Translations under genes and position numbers: made by a program | Assembly: GCF_016648105.1 (NCBI RefSeq) | Contig: NZ_JACVVE010000004.1 | Coordinates: 1 to 64,000, forward strand | DNA length: 64,000 nucleotides | Origin: Pseudomonas sp. S31 | Lineage (GTDB): Bacteria > Pseudomonadota > Gammaproteobacteria > Pseudomonadales > Pseudomonadaceae | Reading direction: 5' to 3' | Shown: positions 50,901-62,500 of the stretch, one piece after another | Position numbering within the stretch: position 1 is the first letter of the stretch | How the letters are laid out: the number at the start of each line of letters is the position of its first letter | Notes under the pieces: generated by a model | Seen by the model: the letters and a program-made list of their open reading frames with translations, nothing else | Databases searched by the model: none | Told to the model about the DNA's origin: nothing

Positions 50901-53499
50901 CGAAACGCTCGGCGGTGAGGCCTGGACGGTCCAGGTAGCCCCGGGCCACGCCCTGCCCGCCCAGGTACAGCTCACCGGCCAGGCCTTGTGGTTGCAGACC
51001 CAGGCCATCGTCCAGCACATAGCCGCTGCGGTGGCCGACCAACTCGCCGATCGGCGCATAGGCCGCGCCACACGAGTCGTTCACGCCGGCCTTCCAGATC
51101 AGTGGCGTGACCACCGTTTCGGTCGGGCCGTAGCCGTTGAAGATCCAGGTCGGTTTCAGCACGCGCCGGGCCAGCGCATAACTGGCCTGGGACACCGCCT
51201 CGCCGCCGAAGCAATAGACCCGCACGGCGGGTGGATTGCCTTCGCGTTCCACGTGTTCGGCCAACTGTTGCAGGTAGATCGGCGGGAACACGCCGATGGT
51301 CACGCCATGGCGGTGCATCTGCGCGCAGGTTTCGTCCGGCAGCCACAGGCGGTCGTCGCGCACCAGCACGCGGGCGCCGTTGATCAAGGGGTGCATCCAG
51401 CCCTCGTGGGCGCCGTCGAAGGCGAACGACATGAAGTGCAGTTCGCAGTCGGCCGGGCTGGTCTCGTAGCGCTCGCCGGTAGCCTGGATATGCATCGCCA
51501 GCGGCCCGTGCTCGACCGCAACACCCTTGGGTAGGCCGGTGGAGCCGGAGGTGTAGATGACGTAGGCCAAGTTGCCGGGTGCCAGCGCCACATTGGGATT
51601 GGCCGCGCTGTAGCCCTCCAACTGCAATTGGTCGAGCGCAACCCCGGGCGTGCCCTCGGGAAACGGCAGTTGGTCGAGCCACTGGGTTTCGCTCAACACC
51701 AGCGTTGCACGGCTATCGCGCATCATGTGCAGCAGCCGCTCGGCCGGATAGGCCACGTCCAGCGGCACGTAGGCACCGCCAGCCTTGAGCACCGCCAGGA
51801 AGGCCATCAGGCTCTGCTCGCTGCGGCTCATGGCGATCGCCACGCGACTTTCCGGGCCCACGCCCTGCTCGATCAGCCAATGCGCCAGGCGGTTGGCCTG
51901 GGTATTGAGCTCCTCATAGGTAAGCTGGCGCTCAGCACCTGGCACCTGACCGATGACGGCCACCGCCTCCGGGGTGCGCACTACCTGCGCCTCGAACAAC
52001 GCATGCACGGGCGGCAGGACCACTTCGGGGCCAGTATGGTCCCAGGCCCGCAACAAGGCCTGGCGCTCGCTGGCGCCCAGCAATGGAAGCGCCGCAATTT
52101 CCTGGGCCGGGTCTTGGCACACCGCTTCGAGCAGGTTCAACCAATGGCCGGCCAAACGCTCGATGGTCGCGGCATCGAACAGGTCGGTCGAGTACAAGAA
52201 CGCCGCGCTCAACTCGCCATCGCGCTCGTAGCTGTCCAGGCTCAAGTCGAACTTGGCCACGTGCCCTTGCCCTTCCAGGCGCTCGATGGCCAGCCCCGAG
52301 ACGCTGCCAACCGCCGTCTTGCTCGCGCTCTGGTGGTTATACATCACCTGGAACAGCGGGTTGTGGCTGACGCTGCGCTCAGGCTGCAGCGCCTCGACCA
52401 ACTGCTCGAACGGCAGGTCCTGGTGCGCCTGGGCGCCCAGCGCCGCCTGGCGCACCTGGGTCAACAGCTGGTCGAAGCCCAGGCCGACGTCGAACTGCGC
52501 GCGCAGCACCTGGGTGTTGACGAAGAAGCCGATCAGCCCTTCGGTCTCGACCCGGTTGCGGTTGGCGATCGGCACCCCGACGCGGATATCGCGCTGGCCA
52601 CTGTAGCGGTGCAACAAGGTCTGGAACGAGGCCAGCAACAGCATGAACAGCGTCACCCCGCGCTCGCGGGCCAAGCCCTGCAAGGCCTGGCTCAGGGCTG
52701 GGCTCAGCGGCACCTGCAAGCGCGCACCTCGGAAGCTCGAACGCGCTGGACGCAAGCGGTCCAGAGGCAGCTCAAGGACCGGCTGCTCGTCGCCCAGTTG
52801 CTCGGTCCAGTAGGCCAGTTGGCGGGCCTGCTCACCGGCCTCCATCCACTGGCGTTGCCACTGGGCGTAGTCGGCGTACTGGATCGGCAAGGCTGGCAGC
52901 GAGGCTTCACGACCCTGACAAGCGCCCTCGTACAGCGCCACCAGTTCGCGCACCAGGATCGGCGTCGACCAGCCGTCGGAGACGATGTGGTGCAAGGTCA
53001 GGGTCAGCACATGCTCGTCAGCGCCCAGGCGCAACAGGCGGGCGCGCAGCAGCGGGCCGGTTTCCAGGTCGAATGGCCGCGCCGCCTCGGTGTCGATCCA
53101 GGCCTGCACCTGCGCTGGCTCGACGGGCTCGGGGACAAGGCTGAAGTCACTCGGCGCCTCGATAACCTGCACCGGCTGGTCATCGACCTGCTCGAAGCGG
53201 GTACGCAATGTCTCGTGCCGAGCGATCAGGGCAGCGAAGCTGCGCTGCAGGGCCTGCACGTCCAGCGCGCCGACCAGGCGCAGGGCCACGGGGAGGTTGT
53301 AGCCGGCACTGGCCGGGTCCAGTTGCCAGAGAATCCACTGGCGCTGCTGGGCATAGGAAAGCCCTGGCCGCTGGCCGGGATCCCGTTTGCAGATGGGGGT
53401 GACGCCATACAGATTCACCCCCTGCTTCTTGAGCAAGGCCGCGAGGGCCTTGCGTTCGTCCGCAGACAGTGACTTTACGGAGTCGAGCAGCGCTTGCAT
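44902..53499 (-). CDS. pvdD: terminal pyoverdine NRPS, two modules plus thioesterase
   Basis: 2865 aa: C1 (residues ~45-470, HHIVSDGW about 170), A1 (~500-1000), T1 (LGGDSIMS about 1041), epimerase (~1085-1530, HHLVIDGVSWRI about 1220), C2 of the D-L type (PLSPMQQGML about 1560, HHILMDGW about 1686), A2 (~2030-2510), T2 (LGGDSIT about 2550) and a thioesterase (GWSLGG about 2683). Reading the pocket by eye gives DGEVCGGVTK for A1 and DGEDHGTVTK for A2. Both carry Glu in the A4 motif, expected for basic side chains. With pvdF beside it, A1 is best read as formyl-hydroxyornithine in D form. A2 is Lys or hydroxyornithine. The thioesterase releases the peptide. Ribosome site TAGGAGA overlaps the stop codon of the upstream NRPS gene. 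Confidence 0.92.
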   Translation of the reverse strand: MQALLDSVKSLSADERKALAALLKKQGVNLYGVTPICKRDPGQRPGLSYAQQRQWILWQLDPASAGYNLPVALRLVGALDVQALQRSFAALIARHETLRTRFEQVDDQPVQVIEAPSDFSLVPEPVEPAQVQAWIDTEAARPFDLETGPLLRARLLRLGADEHVLTLTLHHIVSDGWSTPILVRELVALYEGACQGREASLPALPIQYADYAQWQRQWMEAGEQARQLAYWTEQLGDEQPVLELPLDRLRPARSSFRGARLQVPLSPALSQALQGLARERGVTLFMLLLASFQTLLHRYSGQRDIRVGVPIANRNRVETEGLIGFFVNTQVLRAQFDVGLGFDQLLTQVRQAALGAQAHQDLPFEQLVEALQPERSVSHNPLFQVMYNHQSASKTAVGSVSGLAIERLEGQGHVAKFDLSLDSYERDGELSAAFLYSTDLFDAATIERLAGHWLNLLEAVCQDPAQEIAALPLLGASERQALLRAWDHTGPEVVLPPVHALFEAQVVRTPEAVAVIGQVPGAERQLTYEELNTQANRLAHWLIEQGVGPESRVAIAMSRSEQSLMAFLAVLKAGGAYVPLDVAYPAERLLHMMRDSRATLVLSETQWLDQLPFPEGTPGVALDQLQLEGYSAANPNVALAPGNLAYVIYTSGSTGLPKGVAVEHGPLAMHIQATGERYETSPADCELHFMSFAFDGAHEGWMHPLINGARVLVRDDRLWLPDETCAQMHRHGVTIGVFPPIYLQQLAEHVEREGNPPAVRVYCFGGEAVSQASYALARRVLKPTWIFNGYGPTETVVTPLIWKAGVNDSCGAAYAPIGELVGHRSGYVLDDGLGLQPQGLAGELYLGGQGVARGYLDRPGLTAERFVPDPYGAPGARLYRSGDQTRCRGDGLMEYLSRVDHQVKVRGFRIELGEVEARLLAHPQVREAVVLAQDGPAGKQLVAYVVLLETEQGGTVQGNEIRQHLKTLLPDYMVPSHVLVIPALPLTPNGKLDRKALPLPDVSALQQGYVAPRNETEAQLAAVWADVLKLERVGLEDNFFELGGDSIMSIQVVSRARQQGLQFTPKELFEHQTVGELAQVVRRGATVAIDQGLVSGEAPLTPIQSSFVQAEIPSRDHWNQAVMLAPREPLQASVLEAALQALLSHHDALRARLVDNGLNYDGPVPSVLWQREALDDAALAEVAEQAQRSLSLADGQLLRAVLIERGAQGQRLLLVVHHLVIDGVSWRIVLEDLQQAYTALAAGRAPGLPAKSDAFKTWAQRLSARATEADFASTLAYWQGQLLDASDALPCDRPQGRQTQGDTRSARTRLDREWTRRLLQEIPHVYRTQINDLLLTALSRVVCRWTGQPSALIRLEGHGREDLFDDLDITRTVGWFTTVYPVCLSPQAELGESIKAIKEQLRAVPDKGIGYGMLRYLGDESARQALAALPQGQIVFNYLGQFDQSFDAQQGLFTPAQESCGAGQSSDTPLPARLSINGQVFAGELELNWTFSQQVYDEATVQALADAFTAELKALVSHCEAAQAGGLTPSDVPLAGLDQAQLDQLPVPARDIADLYPLSPMQQGMLFHSLGQEEGGAYVNQLRLDVQGLDIERFRAAWQATVDSHEVLRASFLSGHAQALQLIRKQVTLPLQALDWQGRDDLSASLEAFALRDLQRGFDLERDALLRLTAIQTGPGQHHLIYTNHHILMDGWSNSRLLGEVLQRYAGVQVPAPKGRFRDYIQWLGAQDAAANQAFWAEQLQVFDEPTRLAQAIRQPDGALAHGQGEWHQALDEATTQRLVAFSRQQHLTVNTLVQAAWLLLLHRYTGQAGVSFGATVAGRPAALVGIEEQLGLFINTLPVFAQVRAEQPVAQWLAQLQAQNLSLREHEHTPLYEVQRWAGRPGESLFDTLLVFENYPVAEALQQGAPGGLVFGQVHSREQTNYPMTLGVTLGQQLKVHYSFDRARFADAAVQQLGEHFLELLLAMCANAQAPVGELSMLPGRQRDRVLQQWSRGGPIDQVPATVLQAIEAQVAAQPHAVALICAGQHLSYQALDERAEALLPTLLQHGAGPDVPIGLAVDRGLDMVVGLLAILKAGSAYVPLDPAYPPERLHYMMEDSGMRLLLTQSHWAQQLSLPQGVDALCLDRAQQWLGDGQARQRRAVSPDHLAYIMYTSGSTGRPKGVGISHGALAAHARMSQGFFNLGRDDRVLQFATFNFDGFVEQLYPALMCGASVVIRGNELWDSETFYRELLANDISVVDLTTAYWFMLAKDFAERGPRDYGRLHQVHAGGEAMPPEGLAAWRAAGLQHVKLLNTYGPTEATVTVSAQDCQPYVEQALALPAIMPIGRPLPGRELYLLDVDGQLAAAGVAGELAIGGALLARGYHGRPGLTAERFIPDPFGAPGARLYRSGDLARHGEDGVIDYAGRIDHQVKIRGFRIEPGEIEACLQSHPSVREALVIDLPGAAGRQLVGYVVAALPDHSAQQVGDVLKAHLRQRLPDYMVPSVLMVLPSMPLSPNGKLDRSKLPAPSAEGQADRHVEPSTPLERQLAAIWKQVLKVDRVGVEDNFFELGGDSITCMQVVARVRDLNEPGLQIKVRDLLGKPTIRQLLAPGVSQGALLPLNRAVAGSAPLFCVHGGFGTVFDYQPIARALEGRRSVVGIQSRMLVDERWADHSLEAIAQDYVRLVREQQPHGPYHLLGWSLGGTLVSLMTAELERQGEAVAFLGLVDSFVETLALAPAEDTWLSDLQGFWALIAPALELGPLPAAAGDEMSQAQVAELFAALLAKLGQGEARRANGFLALSADELAGIFHAARKLRRLAEQFRGCGPVVAEPLAWWTAGRERQVRQLEEQLGQGLSGVAALGCTHVEITRDEGVLRALVERLG
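47670..53290 (-). repeat. ~5.6-kb NRPS duplication, copy 1
   Basis: C-A-T-E-C block of the terminal NRPS, nearly identical to 55,550-61,130 at an offset of ~7.85-7.88 kb. Identity is highest over the C1-A1 part and the D-L C domain, and drops in parts of the epimerase (~48,900-49,740). Borders are approximate, judged by eye. Confidence 0.8.
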
Positions 53500-53511
53500 G
53501 AAAAATCTCTC

Positions 53512-56500
53512 CTAAGAAATCAGCTCGTTCATTTCCTCCGTTGATAGACGTTTGAGAGCCTCCAGCGATTTAGCCAATTGCTCCTGCAAGGCATCCTGGG
53601 CATTGCTCTCGGGCGTGAGCTGCGCACAGAAATCGGCCAGTACCGGGTGTTCGAACAAGGTCGTCAGGGCAACCTGCTGGCCCAACTGCTCGCGCAACCT
53701 GACCAGCACCTGCACCGCCAGCAAGGAATGCCCGCCCAGGGCGAAGAAATCATCCTCGCCACCCACGCTGTCGAGCCCCAGCACCTGCGCCCAGATCTCG
53801 GCAACCTGGCGAGCCATCGCCCCCAGTGGTTCACTCGCCCCCTGGGCACTTGCCCGACGCGCCGGCGCTGGCAATGCCTTGCGGTCCAGCTTGCCGTTGG
53901 GGCTCATGGGCATGGCTGCCAGCAGCGTCAGGTAGCTCGGCACCATGTGCCCTGGCAAGCAGGCCTTCAGATGCTGGGTAATCGATTCGACCAGGCCGGC
54001 GCTGGCGTCACCCTGCTCTTCATGGCCCGGCATCGGCACCACGTACGCCGCCAGTTGGGTACCCGCGCCCAGGTCGACATCGACCACCACCGCTTCGCGC
54101 ACGGCATCCAGTTCGAGCATGCGCGAGACGATCTCGCCAAGCTCGATGCGCAGGCCGCGGATCTTCACCTGATGGTCGAGGCGCCCCAGGTAGTCGATGA
54201 CGCCGTCATCGCGCAAGCGCACCAGGTCGCCGGTGCGGTACAGGCGCCCGCCGGGCTCTGCGGCGAACGGATCGGGGATGAAGCGTTCGGCGGTCAGGGC
54301 AGGACGTCGATGGTAACCACGGGCAAGGCCCATGCCGCCGAGCAGCAATTCACCGTTCACGCCAACCGGCACGCTGTGCATGGCAAGGTCGACGACATGG
54401 GTGCGCAGGTTGTCGATCGGTACGCCGATCGGCACGCTGCCGCCGTCCTCAGGGGTGCAGTGCCAATGGGTGACGTCGATGGCAGCTTCCGTGGGCCCAT
54501 AGAGGTTGTACAAGCGCGCCGTGCCCAGCCGCGTGATCGCCTCTTGCGCCAGCTCCGGGGGCAACGCCTCGCCGCTGCAGACCAGGCGTGTGATGCTGCT
54601 GCAGCGTTCGACTGGCGCCGCGGCCAGGAACGCCTGGAGCATCGACGGCACGAAATGCAACGTGGTGATGCCGTTGGCGACGATGGTTTCGAGCAATCGC
54701 TGCGGATCACGGTGGTCGCCCGGCTGGGCTACCACCAAGCGCGCACCGGTGATCAGCGGCCAGAAGAACTCCCACACCGAGACATCGAAGCTGAAGGGGG
54801 TCTTCTGCAACACCGCGTCCGTTGCATCGAGCGTGTAGGCCTTCTGCATCCAGCACAGCCGGTTGACCAGCGCCCGGTGGCTGTTGCCCGCGCCCTTGGG
54901 CCGGCCAGTGGAACCGGAGGTGTAGATGATGTATGCCAGGTCATCGGCACTCGGGCTGCCTGCAAGATTTTCCTCGCCTGCAGCAACGTCGGCGCTGTCG
55001 CTGGCATCCAGGCAAAGCACCTGCACCTCATCGGTCAATGGCAATGCCTGGGCGAGCGCGGCCTGGGTCAGCAGCAGGCGCACGCCACTGTCCTGCAGCA
55101 TGTAGCTCAGGCGGTCGATGGGGTATTCCGGGTCCATGGGCACATAGGCGCCGCCGGCCTTGAGCACGGCCAGCAGGCCAATCACCATCTCCAGGCTGCG
55201 ATGTGCGGCCACACCCACTGGCACGTCCGGCCCCACCCCCAGTTCACGCAACCTGCGCGCCAGCCGGTTGGCCTGTTCGTTGAGCTGTCGATAACTGAGT
55301 TGGCGCTCGCCGAACACCAGGGCGATGGCGTCTGGCGTGCGGTCGACCTGGTCTTCGATCAGGCGATGTACCGGGCGATCCAGCGGGTACACGGCCGCCG
55401 TGTCGTTATAGCCCTGCAGCTGCCGATGCTCCTCGGGGCTCAGCATGCGCAACTCACCTACTGGGGCCGTCGCCCGTTCGGCCAGTTGCACCAGCAAGGT
55501 AATGAAGTGCTCGCCCAGCCTGTGCACTGCGGCGTCGGTGAACAGCCCGCGGTCGAAGCTGTAGTGCACCTTCAATTGCTGACCGAGGGTCACGGCCAGG
55601 GTCATCGGGTAGTTGGTCTGTTCACGGCTGTGTACCTGACCGAACGCCAACCCCGCAGGGGCCCCTTGCTGCAAGGCCTCGGCCACCGGGTAGTTCTCGA
55701 ACACCAGCAGCGTGTCGAACAGGCTTTCACCGGCACGCCCGGCCCAGCGCTGCACCTCGTACAACGGCGTGTGCTCGTGCTCGCGCAGGCTCAGGTTCTG
55801 CGCCTGCAGCTGCGCCAGCCACTGCGCCACCGGTTGCTCCGCGCGCACCTGGGCGAACACTGGCAAGGTGTTGATGAACAGGCCCAGTTGCTCTTCGATG
55901 CCCACCAGCGCCGCTGGCCGGCCGGCCACGGTCGCGCCGAAGCTGACCCCGGCCTGCCCGGTGTAGCGGTGCAGCAACAGCAGCCAAGCGGCCTGCACCA
56001 AGGTGTTGACCGTCAGGTGCTGCTGGCGGCTGAACGCGACCAGGCGCTGGGTGGTGGCTTCGTCGAGCGCCTGGTGCCATTCGCCCTGGCCTGGCGCCAA
56101 GGCGCCCTCCGGCTGGCGGATGGCCTGGGCCAGGCGGGTCGGCTCGTCGAATGCCTGCAGCTGTTCGGCCCAGAAGGCCTGGTTGGCGGCTGCGTCCTGG
56201 GCGCCCAGCCATTGGATGTAGTCGCGGAAACGGCCTTTCGGCATGGGGACTTGCACACCGGCGTAGCGCTGCAACACCTCGCCGAGCAGGCGCGAGTTGC
56301 TCCAGCCGTCCATCAGGATGTGGTGGTTGGTGTAGATCAGGTGGTGCTGGCCTGGCGCGGTCTGGATGGCTGTCAGGCGCAGCAGGGCGTCGTGCTCCAG
56401 GTCAAAGCCGCGCTGGCGGTCACGCTCGGCGAAGGCCGAGAGGTCCGCCGCCAGGTCGTCGCGGCCTTGCCAGTCCAACGCTTGCAGAGGCAGCGTGACC

Positions 56501-59500
56501 TGCTTGCGGATCAGCTGCAAGGCCTGAGCCTGGCCGCTGAGGAAGCTGGCGCGCAGCACCTCGTGGCTGTCCACGGTGGCTTGCCAGGCGGCGCGGAAGC
56601 GCTCGATGTCCAGGCCCTGGACATCGACCCGCAGCTGGTTGACGTAGGCACCGCCCTGCGCCTGCCCCAGGCTGTGGAACAGCATGCCCTGCTGCATCGG
56701 CGACAACGGGTAAAGGTCGGCGATGTCGCCCGCAGGCACCGGCAACTGGTCCAGTTGGGCCTGGTCGAGACCGGCCAGCGGCACGTCGGAGGGGGTCAGC
56801 CCCGCCATCGCTGGGTTGAGGCAATGATCGATCAGGCCTTCGAGCTCCTGGGTCAGGTCGTTCGCCAGGCCCTGCAGGGTTTCGCGATGGAAAACCTGGG
56901 TGCTGTAGGTCCAGTTCAGTTGCAAGACGCCTTCATGCACCTGGCCGTTGATGCTGATCAAGGCTGGCAACGGGGCCGCAGCATCCTGCTTGGCACCGCT
57001 GTATTCGCCACTCGGGGCGAGGATCGCGGTGCTTTCGTCGAATGCCTGGTCGAACTGCCCCAGGTAGTTGAACACGATCTGCCCTCGCGGCAACTCCGCC
57101 AGGGCCTGGCGGGTCGGCTCATCGCCCAGGTAGCGCAGCATGCCGTAGCCGATGCCCTTGTTCGGCACCGCACGCAGTTGTTCCTTGACCGCCTTGATCG
57201 ATTCGCCAAGTTCCGCCTGCGGGGTCAGGCAGACCGGGTAGACACTGGTGAACCAGCCCACGGTACGGGTGATATCCAGGTCGTCGAAGAGGTCTTCCCG
57301 CCCGTGCCCTTCCAGGCGGATCAGCGCCGATGGCTCACCGGTCCAACGGCAGACCACCCGGCTCAGGGCCGTTAGCAGCAGGTCGTTGATCTGCGTGCGG
57401 TAGGTTTGGGCGGTCTGTTGTAGCAACTGGCGGGTGCGTGTGGCATCCAGCTGGCTGCTGACGAAGGCCGCGTCGGCCTGGCGAGCGGCCCCTTCGGGGA
57501 AGTCACAGGGCAGCGCCTCCTGGCAGTGCGACAGCGCCGCTTGCCAGTAGGCCGATTCAGCCTGGGTCGCAGGGTCGAGCGCATGGCCAGCCAAGCGAGT
57601 GGCCCAGGTCTTGAACGCGTCGCTCTTGGCCGGCAGGCCCGGCGTGCGTCCCGCCGCCAGTGCGGTATAGGCCTGTTGCAGGTCCTCCAGCACGATGCGC
57701 CACGACACCCCATCGATCACCAGGTGGTGCACCACCAGCAGCAGGCGCTGGCCCTGTGCGCCGCGCTCGATCAGCACTGCGCGCAGCAGCTGGCCGTCTG
57801 CCAGGTTCAGACTACGCTGCGCCTGCTCGGCCACTTCGGCCAGCGCTGCATCGTCCAGGGCTTCGCGTTGCCACAGCACCGACGGCACCGGGCCGTCGTA
57901 GTTCAGGCCATTGTCGACCAGCCGCGCGCGCAGCGCGTCGTGGTGGCTGAGCAGCGCCTGCAGTGCCGCTTCCAGAACCGACGCTTGCAGCGGCTCGCGC
58001 GGGGCCAGCATCACTGCCTGGTTCCAGTGGTCGCGATGAGGGATGGCTGTCTGCACGAAGCTGCTCTGGATCGGCGTCAGCGGCGCCTGGCCAGTGACCA
58101 GCCCTTGGTCGATCGCCACCATGCCGCCGCGCCGCACCACCTGCGCCAGTTCGCCCACCGTCTGGTGCTCGAACAGTTCCTTGGGCGTGAACTGCAGCCC
58201 TTGCTGACGCGCGCGGCTGACCACCTGGATCGACATGATCGAGTCGCCGCCCAGTTCGAAGAAGTTGTCTTCCAGGCCCACTCGCTCGAGCTTCAACACA
58301 TCGGCCCAGACCGCCGCCAACTGCGCCTCGGTGTCGTTGCGCGGGGCCACGTAGCCCTGCTGCAGCGCGCTCACGTCCGGCAGCGGCAGGGCCTTGCGGT
58401 CCAGCTTGCCGTTAGGCGTCAGCGGCAGCGCCGGGATCACCAGCACATGACTCGGCACCATGTAGTCGGGCAGCAGGGTCTTCAGGTGCTGGCGTATCTC
58501 GTTGCCTTGCACGTCTTGCGAAACCACCACGTAACCCACCAACTGCTTGCCCGCCGGCCCGTCCTGGGCCAGCACCACCGCTTCACGCACCTGCGGGTGG
58601 GCCAGCAGACGCGCTTCAACCTCGCCCAGTTCGATACGGAAACCGCGCACCTTGACCTGGTGGTCGACGCGGCTCAGGTACTCCATCAGACCATCGCCAC
58701 GGCAACGGGTCTGGTCGCCACTGCGGTACAGCCGCGCACCCGGCGCGCCATACGGGTCGGGCACGAAACGCTCGGCGGTAAGCCCCGGGCGGTCCAGGTA
58801 GCCCCGGGCCACGCCCTGCCCGCCCAGGTACAGCTCGCCGGCCAGGCCTTGTGGTTGCAGGCCCAGGCCATCGTCCAGCACATAGCCGCTGCGGTGGCCG
58901 ACCAACTCGCCGATCGGCGCGTAGGCCGCACCACACGAGTCGTTCACGCCGGCCTTCCAGATCAGTGGCGTGACCACCGTTTCGGTCGGGCCGTAGCCGT
59001 TGAAGATCCAGGTCGGTTTCAGCACGCGCCGGGCCAGCGCATAACTGGCCTGGGACACCGCCTCGCCGCCGAAGCAATAGACCCGCACGGCCGGTGGATT
59101 GCCTTCGCGCTCCACGTGTTCGGCCAACTGTTGCAGGTAGATCGGCGGGAACACGCCGATGGTCACGCCATGGCGGTGCATCTGCGCGCAGGTTTCGTCC
59201 GGCAGCCACAGGCGGTCGTCGCGCACCAGCACGCGGGCGCCGTTGATCAACGGGTGCATCCAGCCCTCGTGCGCACCGTCGAAGGCGAACGACATGAAGT
59301 GCAGTTCGCAGTCGGCCGGGCTGGTCTCGTAGCGCTCGCCGGTGGCCTGGGTATGCATCGCCAGCGGCCCGTGCTCGACCGCCACGCCCTTGGGCAGGCC
59401 GGTGGAGCCGGAGGTGTAGATGACGTAGGCCAGGTTGCCGGGTGCGACAGTCACGCTCGGATTGGCAGCGCTGTATTGGGTGAGGTCGAGTTGGTCCAGG

Positions 59501-62500
59501 GCCACCCCCGGCGTGCCCTCGGGAAACGGCAGTTGGTCGAGCCACTGCGTTTCGCTCAGCACCAGCGCTGCACGGCTATCGCGCATCATGTGCAGCAGTC
59601 GCTCGGCGGGATAGGCCACATCCAGCGGTACATAGGCACCGCCCGCCTTGAGCACCGCGAGGAAGGCCATCAGGCTCTGCTCGCTGCGGCTCATGGCGAT
59701 CGCCACGCGGCTTTCCGGGCCGACGCCCTGCTCGATCAACCAGTGCGCCAGGCGGTTGGCCTGGGTGTTGAGCTGCTGGTAGGTGAGCTGGCGCTCGGCA
59801 CCGATCACCGCTACGGCTTCTGGGCTACGCAGCACCTGGGCTTCGAACAGCTGATGCACCGGCGGCAATACGATCTCCGGCCCGGTGTGGTCCCAAGCCT
59901 GCAACAAGGCCCGGCGCTCGCCGGCGCCCAGCAGCGGCAAAGACGCGATGTCCTGGCCGGAGTCGAGGCACACCGCCTCGAGCAGGTTCAACCAATGCCC
60001 GGCCAAACGCTCGATGGTCGCGGCGTCGAACAGGTCGGTCGAGTACAAGAACGCCGCGCTCAACTCGCCATCGCGCTCATAGCTGTCCAAGCTCAGGTCG
60101 AACTTGGCCACGTGCCCTTGCCCTTCCAGGCGCTCGATGGCCAGCCCCGAGACGCTGCCAACCGCCGTCTTGCTCGCGCTCTGGTGGTTGTACATCACCT
60201 GGAACAGCGGGTTGTGGCTGACGCTGCGCTCAGGCTGCAGCGCCTCGACCAGTTGCTCGAACGGCAGGTCCTGGTGCGCCTGGGCGCCCAGCGCCGCCTG
60301 GCGCACCTGGGTCAACAGCTGGTCGAAGCCCAGGCCGACGTCGAACTGCGCGCGCAGCACCTGGGTGTTGACGAAGAAGCCGATCAGCCCTTCAGTCTCG
60401 ACCCGGTTGCGGTTGGCGATCGGCACGCCCACGCGGATATCGCGCTGGCCACTGTAGCGGTGCAGCAAGGTCTGGAACGAGGCCAGCAACAGCATGAACA
60501 GCGTCACCCCGCGCTCGCGGGCCAGGCCCTGCAAGGCCTGGCTCAGGGCTGGGCTCAGCGGCACCTGCAAGCGCGCACCTCGGAAGCTCGAACGCGCTGG
60601 GCGCAAGCGGTCCAGGGGTAATTCGAGCACCGGCTGCTCGTCGCCCAGTTGCTCGGTCCAGTAGGCCAGCTGGCGGGCCTGCTCACCGGCCTCCATCCAC
60701 TGGCGTTGCCACTGGGCGTAGTCGGCGTACTGGATCGGCAGCGGTGCCAGCGACACCTCGCGCCCCTGGCAGGCGCCCTCGTACAACGCCACCAGCTCAC
60801 GCACCAGGATCGGCGTCGACCAGCCGTCGGAGACGATGTGGTGAAGGGTCAGGGTCAGCACATGCTCGTCGGCGCCCAGGCGCAACAGGCGAGCGCGCAG
60901 CAGCGGGCCGGTTTCCAGGTCGAATGGCCGCGCCGCCTCGGCGTCGATCCAGGCCTGCACCTGCGCCGGTTCGACAGGCTCGGGCACAAGGCTGAAGTCA
61001 CTCGGCGCCTCGATCACCTGCACCGGCTGGCCATCGACCTGCTCGAAGCGCGTGCGCAAGGTCTCGTGCCGGGCGATCAGGGCAGCGAAGCTGCGCTGCA
61101 GGGCACCAACGTCCAAAGGCCCCACCAGGCGCAGCGCCGTCGGAATGTTGTAGGCCGCTCCCTGAGGGTCCAATTGCCACAGCACCCATTGCCGCTGTTG
61201 CGCGAACGACAGGCGGGGAGCCTGGCCTGGTGCGCGCGGCATGATCGACTGCTGCGGTGCAGCGCCACTGGCCAGGGCAGCGAAGCCTGCAAGGTCGCTG
61301 GTTTCGAACAACCCCCTGAGCGGCAGCTCGATCCGCGCCTGCTGACGCAAGCGGGCAATCATCTGGATGGCCAGCAGCGAATGCCCGCCCAGGCGGAAGA
61401 AGTTGTCGGTACGCCCCACCCGATCGACTTCCAATACCTGCGCCCACACCTCGGCGACGGCCTGCTCGGTGGCTCCGACCGGCGCCTGGTAGCGCGCCTG
61501 GGCCTTGTCCGGTACCGGCAGCGCCTTGCGGTCCAGCTTGCCGTTAGGGGTCAATGGCAGGGCCGGCAGGACCATGAAGCGCTCGGGCACCATGTAGTCG
61601 GGCAGCAGGCCTGCGAGCCGGCCACGCAGGGTTTCGCCCAACCCGGCGGTATCACTCGCCTCGCCCGCCGCCACCAGGTAGGCGACCAACGTCGAGCCGT
61701 GCGTCGCGGACAGCGCGACGACCGCGGCTTCTGCCACCTCCGGCTGCGCTTGCAGCGCGCTGACGATTTCGCCAGGTTCCACGCGGAACCCGCGAATCTT
61801 GATCTGCTGGTCCACCCGCCCCAGGTAGCGGATTCGCCCGTCCGCCAGGCGGTTCACCCGATCGCCGGTGCGATAGAGCCGCGCCCCGCCGACCGGGTCG
61901 TAGGGGTCCGGCACGAAGCGTTCGGCGGTCAGCCCTGGCTTGCCCTGGTAGCCATCGGCCAGACCAGCACCGCCGATGTACAGCTCGCCAGCAGCGCTGC
62001 CCGGCGCCCACTGCAACTGCGGGTCGAGCACCGCGACGCGGCAGCGGCTCAAGGGCGCGCCCAGGGTTACCGGCTGGCCAGGCTCAAGCTGGGCCGTGAG
62101 CACCCCGACGGTGGTTTCGGTAGGGCCGTAGTGGTTGATCACCGACAAGCCCGGCGCCGCTTCATGAATGCGTGCCAGCAAGTGCTCACTGATCGACTCG
62201 CCGCCAACCACCAGGCACACACGCGGCAATACCGCCTGCGGGCTGGAAGCGGCCATCAGCGCCTCGAGGTGCGACGGTACGATCTTCAGCGCATCGATGC
62301 CATGCTCGCTCAGGTAACTGGCGAAAGCCTGGGCATCCACGCAGCGTTCGCTGCCCAGCAGGTGCAGGGTCTTGCCCGCGCACAAGGCGCCATAGAACAT
62401 GGTGTGGCCGAGGTCGGACGCCGGCGTCGAGACCATCGCCAGGCGGGTGATCGCAGGCATCGGCAAGCGCTCGCTGATTGCCTGCGCGTAATGGTTCAGT

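Noticed and set aside
53578..60621. Open frames of 1265 and 1031 codons on the plus strand inside the NRPS genes
   Set aside because: They are antisense to clear NRPS domains. GC-rich codon bias leaves such frames open. No family motifs or ribosome sites support them.
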